From positions 1 to 64,000 of the IMG/VR virus record IMGVR_UViG_3300040758_000047: a stretch of DNA of 64,000 bases; one strand, written 5' to 3'. A program made the translations under genes and the position numbers. Positions 1 through 8,356 of this stretch are shown one piece after another (position 1 is the first letter of the stretch; each line of letters begins with the position of its first letter). The notes beneath the pieces are model-generated. The model did not search any database. It saw only the letters and a program-made list of their open reading frames with translations, and had not been told where the DNA came from. The DNA is from a virus.

Positions 1-10
1 TCGTAAGCAA

Positions 11-31
11 CCGCGCGGCTGAAGCCGGCGG
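11..31. repeat. IS right-end hairpin
   Basis: Imperfect palindrome with arms CCGC/GCGG and CGGCT/AGCCG around a GA core and one bulged base. It matches the hairpin at 1624-1644 with three substitutions, as expected for the subterminal hairpins of an IS605-type element. Confidence 0.7.
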
Positions 32-49
32 CTTTGTAACTAAGCCATG

Positions 50-1135
50 CTAAACAGCAGCACAACTCGCTACGTTCGGCCCGCTTACAGTGGCCCTGCC
101 AGCTATTACCCTGGCAGCGTTGGTATCCGCGTGCGCCGCGAAACCGCATGTAGCGCAACGGAATGTCGATTGGTTGGGGCGGTTGCCCTTGTCGGTGTGC
201 CCGCAAAGGGAACACTCCCGGCTGCTGTTCCTGGGATTCACGGCGACCAGGCAAACACCCGCCCGTTTCGCCTTGTACTCCAGGAACGCCCGCAACTGAG
301 CGAAGGCCCAACTGTGCAGAACTCCCCGTTGCCGCCGTGTAGCCCTTATCCGTTCGCGTATCCCCGTCAATTCCTCGACGGCGATCCCGCGCCCGGTGCG
401 TTCTGCGGCGGCAACGATCTGCTTAGAAATAACATGGTTGACGTGCTTGGCAAAGCGGCGTTCTTTGCCGGACAGTTTCTGCAACCGCCGCTTGGCCGAG
501 CGGGTCCGCCTGGCTTGCAGTTTGGCGCGAAGCCTGCGCTGGCGGTGCCGAACCGATTTGATCTCGCTCCCGCTGTACAGGTTGCCATCCGAATCGGCGG
601 CGATCTGCGCTACCCCGAGATCGACACCCAAGAAACCATCGGGCTGCGCCATCTTCGGATTCGGAGCCGAGCAGTTTGCCAAGACGTACCACTTGCCGCG
701 GACGTGGGCCAAATCGGTCTCGCCTTTACGATTTGCCAGCATGGTCCGTTGATGCTCGCCGCAGACGAAAGGGATTTTCAAGCGGCCATCGAGAGACCAT
801 ATCGAGATAGTAGAGGCCTCCAGGTCGTAGGACAGGATGCGCTGGTCGTAAGCCGCCGAACCCATGGCGCGAAACGTGCGCTTCGCCTTGCGGTCCAACT
901 TGTAGGCGTCGGCTACTTTGGAAATACAGCGAACCGCCGCTTGTGCGGAGACACCGAAGAGATTCCGGGCCTCCCGATAGCAGAGTCGGTGAAGGTCGAA
1001 CTGCCGGAACGTCTTCGATTCCCACGCCACACCGCTTATGTAGTTGCAGGCGGCATTGCAGGCGGCCAACGTGCGGCTCAGCACCGCGCCCTGCTCGGCA
1101 GTAGGTTCGAGTTTGAGTTGGGCCGTCAGGTTCAC
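50..1135 (-). CDS. tnpB: TnpB RNA-guided nuclease of an IS605 element
   Basis: TnpB (361 aa) is the transposon-encoded, RNA-guided DNA nuclease related to Cas12; it cuts the donor site and helps the element persist. The RuvC-like active site appears intact: Asp172 in GVDLGV, Glu254/255 in AVEELTG and Asp337 in HADTNAA, with a four-Cys zinc finger (C308, C311, C327, C330) between the second and third acidic residues. The start is GTG at 1135, directly after the tnpA stop (TGAGTG), so the two are translationally linked. The guide RNA of such elements overlaps the tnpB 3' end and right end, here about 1-150; I did not fold it. A long plus-strand frame across the same region is a shadow. Confidence 0.9.
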   Translation of the reverse strand: MNLTAQLKLEPTAEQGAVLSRTLAACNAACNYISGVAWESKTFRQFDLHRLCYREARNLFGVSAQAAVRCISKVADAYKLDRKAKRTFRAMGSAAYDQRILSYDLEASTISIWSLDGRLKIPFVCGEHQRTMLANRKGETDLAHVRGKWYVLANCSAPNPKMAQPDGFLGVDLGVAQIAADSDGNLYSGSEIKSVRHRQRRLRAKLQARRTRSAKRRLQKLSGKERRFAKHVNHVISKQIVAAAERTGRGIAVEELTGIRERIRATRRQRGVLHSWAFAQLRAFLEYKAKRAGVCLVAVNPRNSSRECSLCGHTDKGNRPNQSTFRCATCGFAAHADTNAARVIAGRATVSGPNVASCAAV

Positions 1136-1537
1136 TCAGGATTCCTTCTGCCGCTCGATGTATTTCTGAATGGTCGCGGTGGACACAGCGCCCGCGCTGC
1201 CTACGTAATAGCTCCTGCTCCACATCGAAGGCAGCCGCGACTTCAGGGCCGGGAACTTCTCCCGCAATTCGTGCGACGTGTAGCCCTTGATCTGGTTGGC
1301 GATGTGCTGAGGTGCGTGCGTCGGGGGAGCCTTCAGGAACAGGTGAACATGGTCAGGCCTCACCTCAAGAGCGACGATCTCACAGTAGAGTTCCGCCGCC
1401 TTTGCCACAATCAGCGACCGGAGGGCGACTTCAACCTCGCCCACGAGAACTTTACGCCGATATTTTGGGCACCAAACGAAGTGATACGTCAGCGTCGAAA
1501 CACTGCCCCGAAGATGCCGGTAACGTTCAACGCTCAC
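1136..1537 (-). CDS. tnpA: TnpA Y1 (HUH) transposase
   Basis: TnpA (about 133 aa) is the single-stranded DNA transposase of IS200/IS605. It has the HUH metal-binding motif (H63-V-H65 in RPDHVHLF) and a candidate catalytic tyrosine (Y126 in IQKYIERQ), both in the usual places. I chose the GTG start at 1537 because AGGA lies just upstream and the N-terminus YRHLRGS then aligns with typical TnpA starts; an upstream ATG at 1582 would add 15 atypical residues. Length is normal for the family. It is followed immediately by tnpB. Confidence 0.9.
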   Translation of the reverse strand: MSVERYRHLRGSVSTLTYHFVWCPKYRRKVLVGEVEVALRSLIVAKAAELYCEIVALEVRPDHVHLFLKAPPTHAPQHIANQIKGYTSHELREKFPALKSRLPSMWSRSYYVGSAGAVSTATIQKYIERQKES

Positions 1538-1623
1538 AGTTCCTATTATACTCTGCCATTCGATAGCTGTCAACCAAAACAAAGCGAGAAGCAGGCGACC
1601 AATGCGGTCGCCGCGCTATCCCT

Positions 1624-1644
1624 CCGCATGGCTGAAGCCAGCGG
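1624..1644. repeat. IS left-end hairpin
   Basis: Imperfect palindrome with arms CCGC/GCGG and TGGCT/AGCCA around a GA core and one bulged base. It is the counterpart of the hairpin at 11-31 and lies about 85 bases upstream of the tnpA start. Confidence 0.7.
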
Positions 1645-1665
1645 TTTCTCGCGCAAAGGAGTTTC

Positions 1666-2019
1666 ATGAAAACCCAGCGTAGGCTGAAGCCACGGCGCGG
1701 GCCTCCAGGGATACCAGAGCAGGAGTGGAGGAACCCAGCGTACTTGGCGTTTCTTCGTCGTGAAGGACTTTGCATAGCGTGTCTTAAGACCGGGAAAAGA
1801 CGTGCGGGACTGGGTTCCTGCGACCCTGCTCACGGTTCCGTAAACGGCATGGGGTCAAAAGGGCCCGACAAAGAGGCCGTCCCTCTGTGTCGCATCCACC
1901 ACGACGAAATGCACCGTATCAATTGGCCCCTGTTCCAGAATTTCTACGAGTTCAACCGTTACGATGTTGCGGCATACTGGTGGGAGAGGTTTAAGTCATG
2001 GCAGGAGACTTCGACGTAA
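1666..2019 (+). CDS. Ref-like HNH nuclease
   Basis: A 117-aa protein with CxxC (LCIACLKTG), then DPAHG, a Gly-rich GMGSKGPD segment and PLCRIHHDEMH. This order matches the HNH-type core of the phage Ref (recombination enhancement) / DUF968-like family, RecA-dependent or structure-dependent nucleases of phage recombination modules. The start has AAAGGAG seven bases upstream. It is the first gene of a rightward operon and overlaps the next start. Family assignment is from motif order only; it could be another small phage HNH nuclease. Confidence 0.65.
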   Translation: MKTQRRLKPRRGPPGIPEQEWRNPAYLAFLRREGLCIACLKTGKRRAGLGSCDPAHGSVNGMGSKGPDKEAVPLCRIHHDEMHRINWPLFQNFYEFNRYDVAAYWWERFKSWQETST

Positions 2020-2219
2020 GCCGGGATGAGGAAAGGTTGCGTTTTGACCTGAACGCCTATGTTATCGGGAAAGAGGTCATCGGCCTTGCCGCTCGCCATG
2101 ACCGGGTAGAGCTTTACCTGAGCGACAACCGGATGGTTGCGTTTGAGGTTTGCGGACCTGATATTGTGATTGCAATCGCGGTCCCTAGACCGTTGATTGA
2201 GACAGGGAGGGTGCAGTGA
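1998..2219 (+). CDS. Hypothetical protein, rightward operon
   Basis: A 73-aa acidic/basic mixed protein with no recognised domain. Its ATG lies inside the end of the preceding nuclease gene, preceded by a GAGAGG-like ribosome binding site, and its TGA overlaps the next GTG start (GTGA). This coupling supports it being a real gene. Function unknown. Confidence 0.6.
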   Translation: MAGDFDVSRDEERLRFDLNAYVIGKEVIGLAARHDRVELYLSDNRMVAFEVCGPDIVIAIAVPRPLIETGRVQ

Positions 2220-2599
2220 GCGACGAGTCCCACGTTGTACCGATTAACCTAGCGTCCAAATCAGCCCACAATAAAGAAACCCGGCCTCTGTATAACGAAG
2301 AAGGTGAGCAGATTGGGATGGCCACCTTGGAATGCGAGATAACCTACTCGCGGGTCATCCAAGCGGGGGAAGACACCTACCTCATGGTGGACGAAAAGAA
2401 CTGGGATGTAGCGCGCGGACGGTTTCCCTGGAAGATGACCGCGCGCACCCTCCCTGTGACGGCTCGCAAGTTAGGAATGGCTATGGTGGCCAAAACGGAT
2501 TACGCTGGCTATGTTCTGATTGAGATCGGCGAGCATATGTTCGTGGTTCCTGAACGGCACACGGAGGCGCTATGCAGGATGTACCCACAGAACCCATAA
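2216..2599 (+). CDS. Hypothetical protein, rightward operon
   Basis: A 127-aa soluble protein with no recognised motif. GTG start within GTGA overlapping the previous stop, with GGGAGG upstream. Codons 4-8 contain one copy of the 14-bp palindrome family (2227-2240), which is thus tolerated inside the coding frame. It overlaps the following gene by 28 bases. Confidence 0.6.
   Translation: MSDESHVVPINLASKSAHNKETRPLYNEEGEQIGMATLECEITYSRVIQAGEDTYLMVDEKNWDVARGRFPWKMTARTLPVTARKLGMAMVAKTDYAGYVLIEIGEHMFVVPERHTEALCRMYPQNP
2227..2240. repeat. Palindrome family copy
   Basis: GTCCCACGTTGTAC, inside codons 4-9 of the gene at 2216. Confidence 0.7.
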
Positions 2600-2967
2600 C
2601 AATTAGATTCTTGGGGTTCGCATCGAAAAAGAACTTCTGGCGTCCCGGCAAAAACGGTAGAGGAATCTACCTCGACAAGAAGACTCGCGCCTTAGTCGAG
2701 CGTATGGAGCTTCAGGTGCCCGCTGAAGTTAGAGACTTGCGATTGGAAAGCCCTGACATGATCTGGACCTTCCGGTATACCAACGGTCACGCTGACCGCG
2801 ATGGGATCATGGTCACAGTACTCGATATCCTACAGAAATATGGTGTGCTGGTCAACGATTCGATCACAAGGTGTAATGGTCTGTGGACGGTTCACCCGGC
2901 TGAACGTGGGGAGTACGATGAAGTTGAGGTGACACTGATACCGAGAGAGCCCCGTGTCCCACATTGA
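2572..2967 (+). CDS. Hypothetical protein, rightward operon
   Basis: A 131-aa protein, no recognised domain. The ATG has GGAGG nearby and lies within the end of the previous gene; its own end overlaps the next start. The operon context suggests co-expression with the Ref-like nuclease, but no function can be read from the sequence. Confidence 0.6.
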   Translation: MQDVPTEPITIRFLGFASKKNFWRPGKNGRGIYLDKKTRALVERMELQVPAEVRDLRLESPDMIWTFRYTNGHADRDGIMVTVLDILQKYGVLVNDSITRCNGLWTVHPAERGEYDEVEVTLIPREPRVPH

Positions 2968-3253
2968 GCACATCCGAGACAAGTTAGCTAATCTGGAGGT
3001 CCGCCAACTACTGCGGGACGCCTCACGCCGACAGGCTAGCATCTTAAGGAAAGCCTACCGTTTCCGCAAGCTGGGAAGATTCGACCACCTCTTACATTTA
3101 CAATGTGGGATGACCTTGTGCTACGACAGGGCAGGAAAGTTGTGTTGGGCAAGCGCACCCAGAATCACTCAGGATAACAATCAGCAGTGCGAGATGGAGT
3201 TCATCTCCGACTCCGACCCCGCTTTGCCTTCCGTTTCTTCACCACAGAGTTAG
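2954..3253 (+). CDS. Hypothetical protein, end of rightward operon
   Basis: A 99-aa protein, basic in its first half (RRQASILRKAYRFRKLGRF), starting at GTG inside the previous gene with only a weak ribosome binding site. It ends convergently with the minus-strand gene at 3201-3386, overlapping it by 53 bases. No recognised domain. Confidence 0.5.
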   Translation: MSHIEHIRDKLANLEVRQLLRDASRRQASILRKAYRFRKLGRFDHLLHLQCGMTLCYDRAGKLCWASAPRITQDNNQQCEMEFISDSDPALPSVSSPQS

Positions 3254-3386
3254 CCGCTCTTATGGCGGCACCCTCTGAGTACCCGCGTTCCAACATGCTG
3301 TTCGAAACGTGGCTCCATTGTCTCTGGGCCTTTCGGCTTTTCGCTTTTTTCGTGTGGCGCTTGGCATCACTTGGTTTCCAGGGCAT
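3201..3386 (-). CDS. Small basic phage protein
   Basis: A 61-aa protein, strongly basic at both ends with a central segment (WSHVSNSMLERGYSEGAAIR) of a kind I recognise from many small phage proteins of unknown role. A strong ribosome binding site (AGGAGG) lies seven bases upstream of the ATG. It is the last gene of the long leftward cluster, and overlaps the convergent gene ending at 3253. Function unknown; nucleic-acid binding would fit the charge. Confidence 0.7.
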   Translation of the reverse strand: MPWKPSDAKRHTKKAKSRKAQRQWSHVSNSMLERGYSEGAAIRAANSVVKKRKAKRGRSRR

Positions 3387-3395
3387 AATATCCTC

Positions 3396-5321
3396 CTAAT
3401 TGTGACCTGTTAGGGGCGGATTTTGGATTACGGTGCCGTTCAAAAACTTGGTCCACTTCCGAATTCCGGCCTTATTGCGCCCGAGTGGTTCTACTTCAAT
3501 GCTCTTGATCTTGCCGCCGTATCGAGAAAGCATTTTAGAGACATTCGCTGGGGCTTGGTCTGAATCGTATTCGAGGGCACTGATCGTTTTCCCGCTGGCG
3601 TCTTTGGCTGTCAGTCGTATGCCCTCAAGGTTTACTTCGGTGGCCTTCTCGAATATAGATCGCACGGCTTGATGTAGTTCCTGTTGTTCTGACGTCTCGG
3701 GAGCGCTGGAGCCCTTCTGCGCCCCCTCAGTTTTCGGAGGGGCGGTCGCCGATTCGGGCGGAAGATTGGCTAGCGCTCCCGAATCCTTTTCACGTCCTTT
3801 TGGAGTCCCACGTTGTACTTCAGGTGGTGGGGAAGGCTTTTCTCCTGCCTTTAATTTCGCTTCCAGTTCCGCGATCCGCTTATTGTTAGCCGCAATCTTG
3901 TCCTCGGGGGATTCCTTTGCGACAACGGGTTCAGGAGGAAGGGAGGGCTTCCCTGCGGGTTCCCCCGTTTTTGGCATTTCCACCACATTCTGCTTGTGTG
4001 GAGGATTTTCCAGCACACCCATTTTCTCGGGACTCGGGACTGGCAAGACAGGCTCTTTCCCTTGGCTTGCCATGGCCTCCCTACGCACTCCAGAAACCTG
4101 AGAACGGCCTATGGATTCCGGGGTGGGCTCAGGTGGCGGGGCCGCAGTCGAAGCAGTGGCGGGCTTCTGTGGGCCAGCAGCGGGGGTTTCCTGGGAAACC
4201 GGGGTAGGAATAGACTTCGGGGATGGCTTGGCGGGTGGTTTGGTCTCCTGTACTCGCTCAGGTGGCTTCGCTAAAGGCTTTCCCGCTGCTGGGGTCTTGG
4301 CTTGTCGAGCTTCAAACTTCTTCAGGGCGTCATCAAGAAGTCGTTGCTTTTCCGCTTCGGTGGCGTTGGCGACTTTGTCCCAGGCGGTTTGGGCGGGTGA
4401 CAGCTTGGGAGATTCAGTCTTGGCCTCTGGAGGGGGTGGGGCGGGCGGACCAACAGGACCTTCTGGCCCCTTCGGAGTTTCCACGGTGGGCTTCGCTTCG
4501 ACTGGAGGCTTACCGGCCTTACCGCCTTTGGTCGCTGCTGCAATTAGGGCTATGTCACCTAAAGCGCGAGCGGCCTGCTTTCCGACTTCACGGTAATTAC
4601 CAGATTGGAGCGCATCTGCCGCCTCTGGAAAAGACTGAATAAAGTCATAACTCTGTGCGCCGATAAAGCCAGTTTTTATCATTTTACCTAGAACGTTTAT
4701 GGCTTTGGCCGCTCGCGGAAAATTGGCGAGTTTGGATTCCGGTAGCAGTATCGACCCAATAAGAAAGGCTGCGTTGAGCGGAGATGTCATACTGAGTCCG
4801 GTGTCGGCCAGTCCTTCACCTAACCCCGCCGAGAACTCCTGAACATTCTTAGGCGCTCCAGCTACTTTAGGGATTTCCTGGGCAGCCCAAGCGGCACCTT
4901 TCTCAACAGCAGGCTTGACGACTCCCTGTACTACCTCAGACGGCAGAAACGCCAGCCCTGGGAGTACGGAACCGCCGGTCAACTGGTTCTTGATTGCCGT
5001 GCCTACCTCGGACAAGGAGGGAAAATGTGCTTTGCCGGATGGTTCAGGCGGACTCTCAGGCTTACCGTTGGCGGATTTCGGGGCACCGTCTGACGGCTCA
5101 AGGCCCTTGATACTGTACAGGTTGTTAAACCCAGGAACGTGCCCTTGCATGTACTGGGCCCATTGTTGTGGGGTTATTTTACCCGGAGTCTCCTTAAGCA
5201 TCTGCTTGGTGGCCTGCCGGTAGACGTCGTACTTCGGGTCACCCGATGTCACAGCCTGTTTCATCTTAGTCGCGAACTCTTCTGCGGTGACTTCGCGAGG
5301 TTTCTGGGGCTGAGGGGTCAT
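3396..5321 (-). CDS. Proline-rich probable internal virion protein
   Basis: A 641-aa protein. Residues 1-75 are charged and helical, about 100-270 contain several hydrophobic helical stretches (for example LPGLAFLPSEVV and AFLIGSILLPES), and about 270-520 is a long Pro/Ala/Lys/Glu-rich linker, followed by a compact C-terminus. The ATG overlaps the stop of the upstream 1011-aa gene (ATGA). Membrane-active helices plus disordered linkers next to a very large partner suggest an ejection or internal virion protein, but this is inference from architecture and position. Confidence 0.6.
   Translation of the reverse strand: MTPQPQKPREVTAEEFATKMKQAVTSGDPKYDVYRQATKQMLKETPGKITPQQWAQYMQGHVPGFNNLYSIKGLEPSDGAPKSANGKPESPPEPSGKAHFPSLSEVGTAIKNQLTGGSVLPGLAFLPSEVVQGVVKPAVEKGAAWAAQEIPKVAGAPKNVQEFSAGLGEGLADTGLSMTSPLNAAFLIGSILLPESKLANFPRAAKAINVLGKMIKTGFIGAQSYDFIQSFPEAADALQSGNYREVGKQAARALGDIALIAAATKGGKAGKPPVEAKPTVETPKGPEGPVGPPAPPPPEAKTESPKLSPAQTAWDKVANATEAEKQRLLDDALKKFEARQAKTPAAGKPLAKPPERVQETKPPAKPSPKSIPTPVSQETPAAGPQKPATASTAAPPPEPTPESIGRSQVSGVRREAMASQGKEPVLPVPSPEKMGVLENPPHKQNVVEMPKTGEPAGKPSLPPEPVVAKESPEDKIAANNKRIAELEAKLKAGEKPSPPPEVQRGTPKGREKDSGALANLPPESATAPPKTEGAQKGSSAPETSEQQELHQAVRSIFEKATEVNLEGIRLTAKDASGKTISALEYDSDQAPANVSKMLSRYGGKIKSIEVEPLGRNKAGIRKWTKFLNGTVIQNPPLTGHN
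3805..3818. repeat. Palindrome family copy
   Basis: GTCCCACGTTGTAC, in the coding sequence of the 641-aa protein (VQRGT). Confidence 0.7.
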
Positions 5322-8300
5322 TTCTTCACCACATTCCCAAAGGCATCGTATTCAACTTGAGAGCCAGCAACTTGCCTCTGCTTTTTTCGTTTATCCGAAC
5401 GGTATCCCCGAATCACCGAGCGCGGATCAACCTTATTTATCGCAGCCGCTGCCAACACTTCCGAGGCCATATCCCAGTTATTTAGGTCGGCAGCGTTGCC
5501 GTATTCCTTAATGGCGGTAGTCAGACTCATCCCCCTACGTGTCGGGAAGCCGAATAACTGGGAACTGGCCGTGGGGGCCGCAATGGTTTCAGGGAACAAC
5601 TTGTGGGCTCCCTTCTGGATTACTCCACGAGCAACCAAAGGGATTCCCAATGCCTCCGCGCTCGCATAGAGACGCTGTGTGGCCTGTTCTCCGCCGCTTG
5701 CTCGTGGGTTGATTTCTTCGAAACCGCTGCCCGGTTCGTGATAACCAAGTTGTACGATACTCCAGCGAAGCGGCAGGGATAACTTGTTACCCAGTGTCTC
5801 AATTGGCGACATCAGCCAACCCATTGGCTCACGAAACCCCTTGCCTAATTCGAGATAACGCTGCGAGCCATCTGGATTATAACCGACAGATACATTAAAG
5901 GCATTTGTGGTGAGACTGTCGAGGTATTGATCTCCTACACGAGCGGGGGGGCCTGGGTTGTCCCAAGAAAAATGTGCTCCTTTTTTACCGCTGCGATCTT
6001 CCGTTTTAAAATATCCACTTAAGGCGTAGTTGAGTGCTTGCGTCGTCAGAAACCAGGATAATGCCGCTCCCGTCACGTATTTGCTTGTAATTCGAGAAGC
6101 CGCTTCGTTCTCGAACCCACTGGTTAGCACGCGAAGCCTCGATACTGACCAGCCAGGAGCAAGCATAAGGAAGTTCAACGCCTGTCTCGCCCGTGGACTA
6201 ATGAGCATTTTCTCCCAACTGACGGCCCCGTAGGCGTTATTTACATGATTGGCAACGGTGCGCCCCAGGTCGTCGATTCGTTCTGGTGTTGCATCCTTGC
6301 CTAACTTTGGGAGTTCATCGGCCATGATGGTTTCATAAGCATCCAGCATCGTTCCTTGGTGATAGTAGTCCCAAAGAGCGCTATCCCATGAGGACATCAA
6401 CGATGCCATCGTTCTGACAGGACCACCGGAGACCTTGGCAAAAATGTTATTACTGGCCGTCATGTCTCTCAGCCGGTCAATCAGCCATCCCTCACGTTCT
6501 TCGCTGTTCAGGTTAAGGCCACGCCCTAATGCCTCGCGCACAATTGAAGGGTCCATGCGCATCACTGGGGGGCGATCACCTGATCGACCAATGGCTTCGT
6601 AGACGCCAGACTTCACCCCACTAAAGAAGTGCGGATTAAATAAAAAGGTTTGCCGCAAGGCATCTCCAGCACGAACTCCTTTTGGCGTCTTGCCGATCCC
6701 CGGCAGCGGCTTACGGAGAGCGTAGATCGCCCGACCCTGTTCACTCAGCGTGTTGTAGTGGAACATCGAGAAAGTGAATATCGCTCGCTTTCCGAGGGCT
6801 CGCATCGTGTCCAGGGCTCCGAACAGGGTCGTCTTACCGGATTCTCCTATTGTCGGTAGGCCGTGACCGAATACAGAGTTTACTGCCATGTCGAAGTCTG
6901 GGTGGACATAAACGGGACGGCGCTCAAAGTACGGCATGTGTTCTTTGGTGGTAGTGCCAGCGTAAGTCACGCGGTAAAGAGCCTCGGCATCCGTTGCCCG
7001 CTTCCATCCATTTAGGCCAAGGTCCTTTGCTTCCGTTTCAGTGACAATTGTTCCCATGCTACGGAGCCAATTCGCCATCCTAACGTTCGCAATCACCTGA
7101 GTTGCGGTATCCGCACGAAGTTTTAAGACATCTGCGACGTCGGTATATTTAGGTTTTAACCCGTACTCCTCGATTCCTGTTTTGTACCCTGGAATCTTAC
7201 GCTCCTTAAGATAGGGGTCGTGCATCAGCGTGCGAGACACCCCGGCGCGAAATGCGGGGTCGCGTCCCTTAAAGTCCCACATCTGGGTCAGATACGCCTC
7301 GGATTCCTGGAGAGACACTGAGTCTCCCCACGCGGCGCGCAGTAAATCGTCCTGCTCTTTAGTCCACTTACGAAGTTCTGGCAACCATTGCCGCGCTTCC
7401 TTTGAAAGGCCGACTTCATCTGCTGTTGCATCGCCCTGTATGACGTATCCTAACTTTCGAATATCCCTATCGGCAACTGGAACCTCTGCTTTAAAATCGT
7501 AGAGGAAGCTGTTGATGTCAAAGTTTCTTATGGCTTTAAAGGCTGCTCTGTCAGCGACAATGTCAGCCGATATTTGCAAAAGCTTAGGTTTCGGCACGTC
7601 GAATACATCCGCTATGTCCCTGGCACCTTGGTGTTCGTAAAGTTTTTGGAGTCCCTTTGACGGCGCTTCAGCTTTGGCTTTTTCGAGCATCGGAATCTTA
7701 GCTTCGTCGGGAGCCTGAGCGATCTGCTTCCGCAGGGCCGATCTTTCCTCTAAGGGAACGAGGCGATACCCAGCGGTCCTAGCGACTAGGGTTTTAGCCC
7801 CCGCCTTAGCCGCTCCTAGCGACGTGACAATATCAGCAATCGCATCGGCCCAATCCTCAGGCGAGCCACTCTTGAAAGCCTTGGTTGATTTAGGGGCGGC
7901 CTGCATCAACCCCCCGAAACCAATTCCGAGGTCTACAATACCAGCTACCGGCGCAGTAGCAGGGAATAAATGCGCTGCCGTCAGGGCCAAGCCCACCGGA
8001 GAGGTGACGAAATCCACAACCTCAGGAGGGGCCTTGCCGAGTTCGACAGCAAAGCGAGACATCCAGTCAGCACCCTTGGATCTCTGGATGGAACGAGGGA
8101 GTATGGTTTTTGCCAGCTTGTCGTAGGCTTCTGTGACCGTTGTTCCTTTCCCAAAGTACTTTAATAGAGATGTCGTCGCTATGTTCCCCTTTGGGGCGTT
8201 GGGTTGCGGTGCGGCTTCTTGTTTGGGTGCCGATTCGAAGATATCCGGCAACGATGGAGTAACTGTCTTGTTTTCGGCAGACGAACGAGGAGGAGGGCTC

Positions 8301-8353
8301 GGCGGAAGGCTCGGTGGTTTCTGCTCGAAAATGTCAGGGAGTTGGTCTGCCAC
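5318..8353 (-). CDS. Large probable internal virion / DNA-ejection protein
   Basis: A 1011-aa protein with a Pro-rich N-terminus (residues 1-50), a hydrophobic region near 115-200 (LALTAAHLFPATAPVAGIVD...) resembling that of the downstream 641-aa protein, then a long mostly helical body and a basic C-terminus. Size, helical content and place at the end of the tail cluster match internal core or ejection proteins of podoviruses. No catalytic motif was recognised. It is coupled to the downstream gene by an ATGA overlap and lies four bases after the upstream 535-aa gene. Confidence 0.6.
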   Translation of the reverse strand: MADQLPDIFEQKPPSLPPSPPPRSSAENKTVTPSLPDIFESAPKQEAAPQPNAPKGNIATTSLLKYFGKGTTVTEAYDKLAKTILPRSIQRSKGADWMSRFAVELGKAPPEVVDFVTSPVGLALTAAHLFPATAPVAGIVDLGIGFGGLMQAAPKSTKAFKSGSPEDWADAIADIVTSLGAAKAGAKTLVARTAGYRLVPLEERSALRKQIAQAPDEAKIPMLEKAKAEAPSKGLQKLYEHQGARDIADVFDVPKPKLLQISADIVADRAAFKAIRNFDINSFLYDFKAEVPVADRDIRKLGYVIQGDATADEVGLSKEARQWLPELRKWTKEQDDLLRAAWGDSVSLQESEAYLTQMWDFKGRDPAFRAGVSRTLMHDPYLKERKIPGYKTGIEEYGLKPKYTDVADVLKLRADTATQVIANVRMANWLRSMGTIVTETEAKDLGLNGWKRATDAEALYRVTYAGTTTKEHMPYFERRPVYVHPDFDMAVNSVFGHGLPTIGESGKTTLFGALDTMRALGKRAIFTFSMFHYNTLSEQGRAIYALRKPLPGIGKTPKGVRAGDALRQTFLFNPHFFSGVKSGVYEAIGRSGDRPPVMRMDPSIVREALGRGLNLNSEEREGWLIDRLRDMTASNNIFAKVSGGPVRTMASLMSSWDSALWDYYHQGTMLDAYETIMADELPKLGKDATPERIDDLGRTVANHVNNAYGAVSWEKMLISPRARQALNFLMLAPGWSVSRLRVLTSGFENEAASRITSKYVTGAALSWFLTTQALNYALSGYFKTEDRSGKKGAHFSWDNPGPPARVGDQYLDSLTTNAFNVSVGYNPDGSQRYLELGKGFREPMGWLMSPIETLGNKLSLPLRWSIVQLGYHEPGSGFEEINPRASGGEQATQRLYASAEALGIPLVARGVIQKGAHKLFPETIAAPTASSQLFGFPTRRGMSLTTAIKEYGNAADLNNWDMASEVLAAAAINKVDPRSVIRGYRSDKRKKQRQVAGSQVEYDAFGNVVKK

Positions 8354-8356
8354 CTT

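Larger units (their letters stand above)
1..1660 (-). mobile_element. IS200/IS605-family insertion sequence
   Basis: A complete-looking IS605-type element read on the minus strand: left end near 1660, tnpA, tnpB, right end at the window start. Both ends carry a matching 21-nt imperfect hairpin (1624-1644 and 11-31) built on GGCTGAAGCC, which is how Y1 transposases of this family recognise their ends. No flanking duplication is expected for this family, and the right boundary may lie just outside the window. The left end stops within a few bases of the ribosome binding site of the rightward gene at 1666, so the insertion has probably replaced that operon's original upstream region. Exact ends cannot be fixed without an empty site. 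Confidence 0.8.

Noticed and set aside
47-1669. 540-aa plus-strand frame
   Set aside because: Shadow of tnpA/tnpB; no domain, and the opposite strand has full catalytic motifs.
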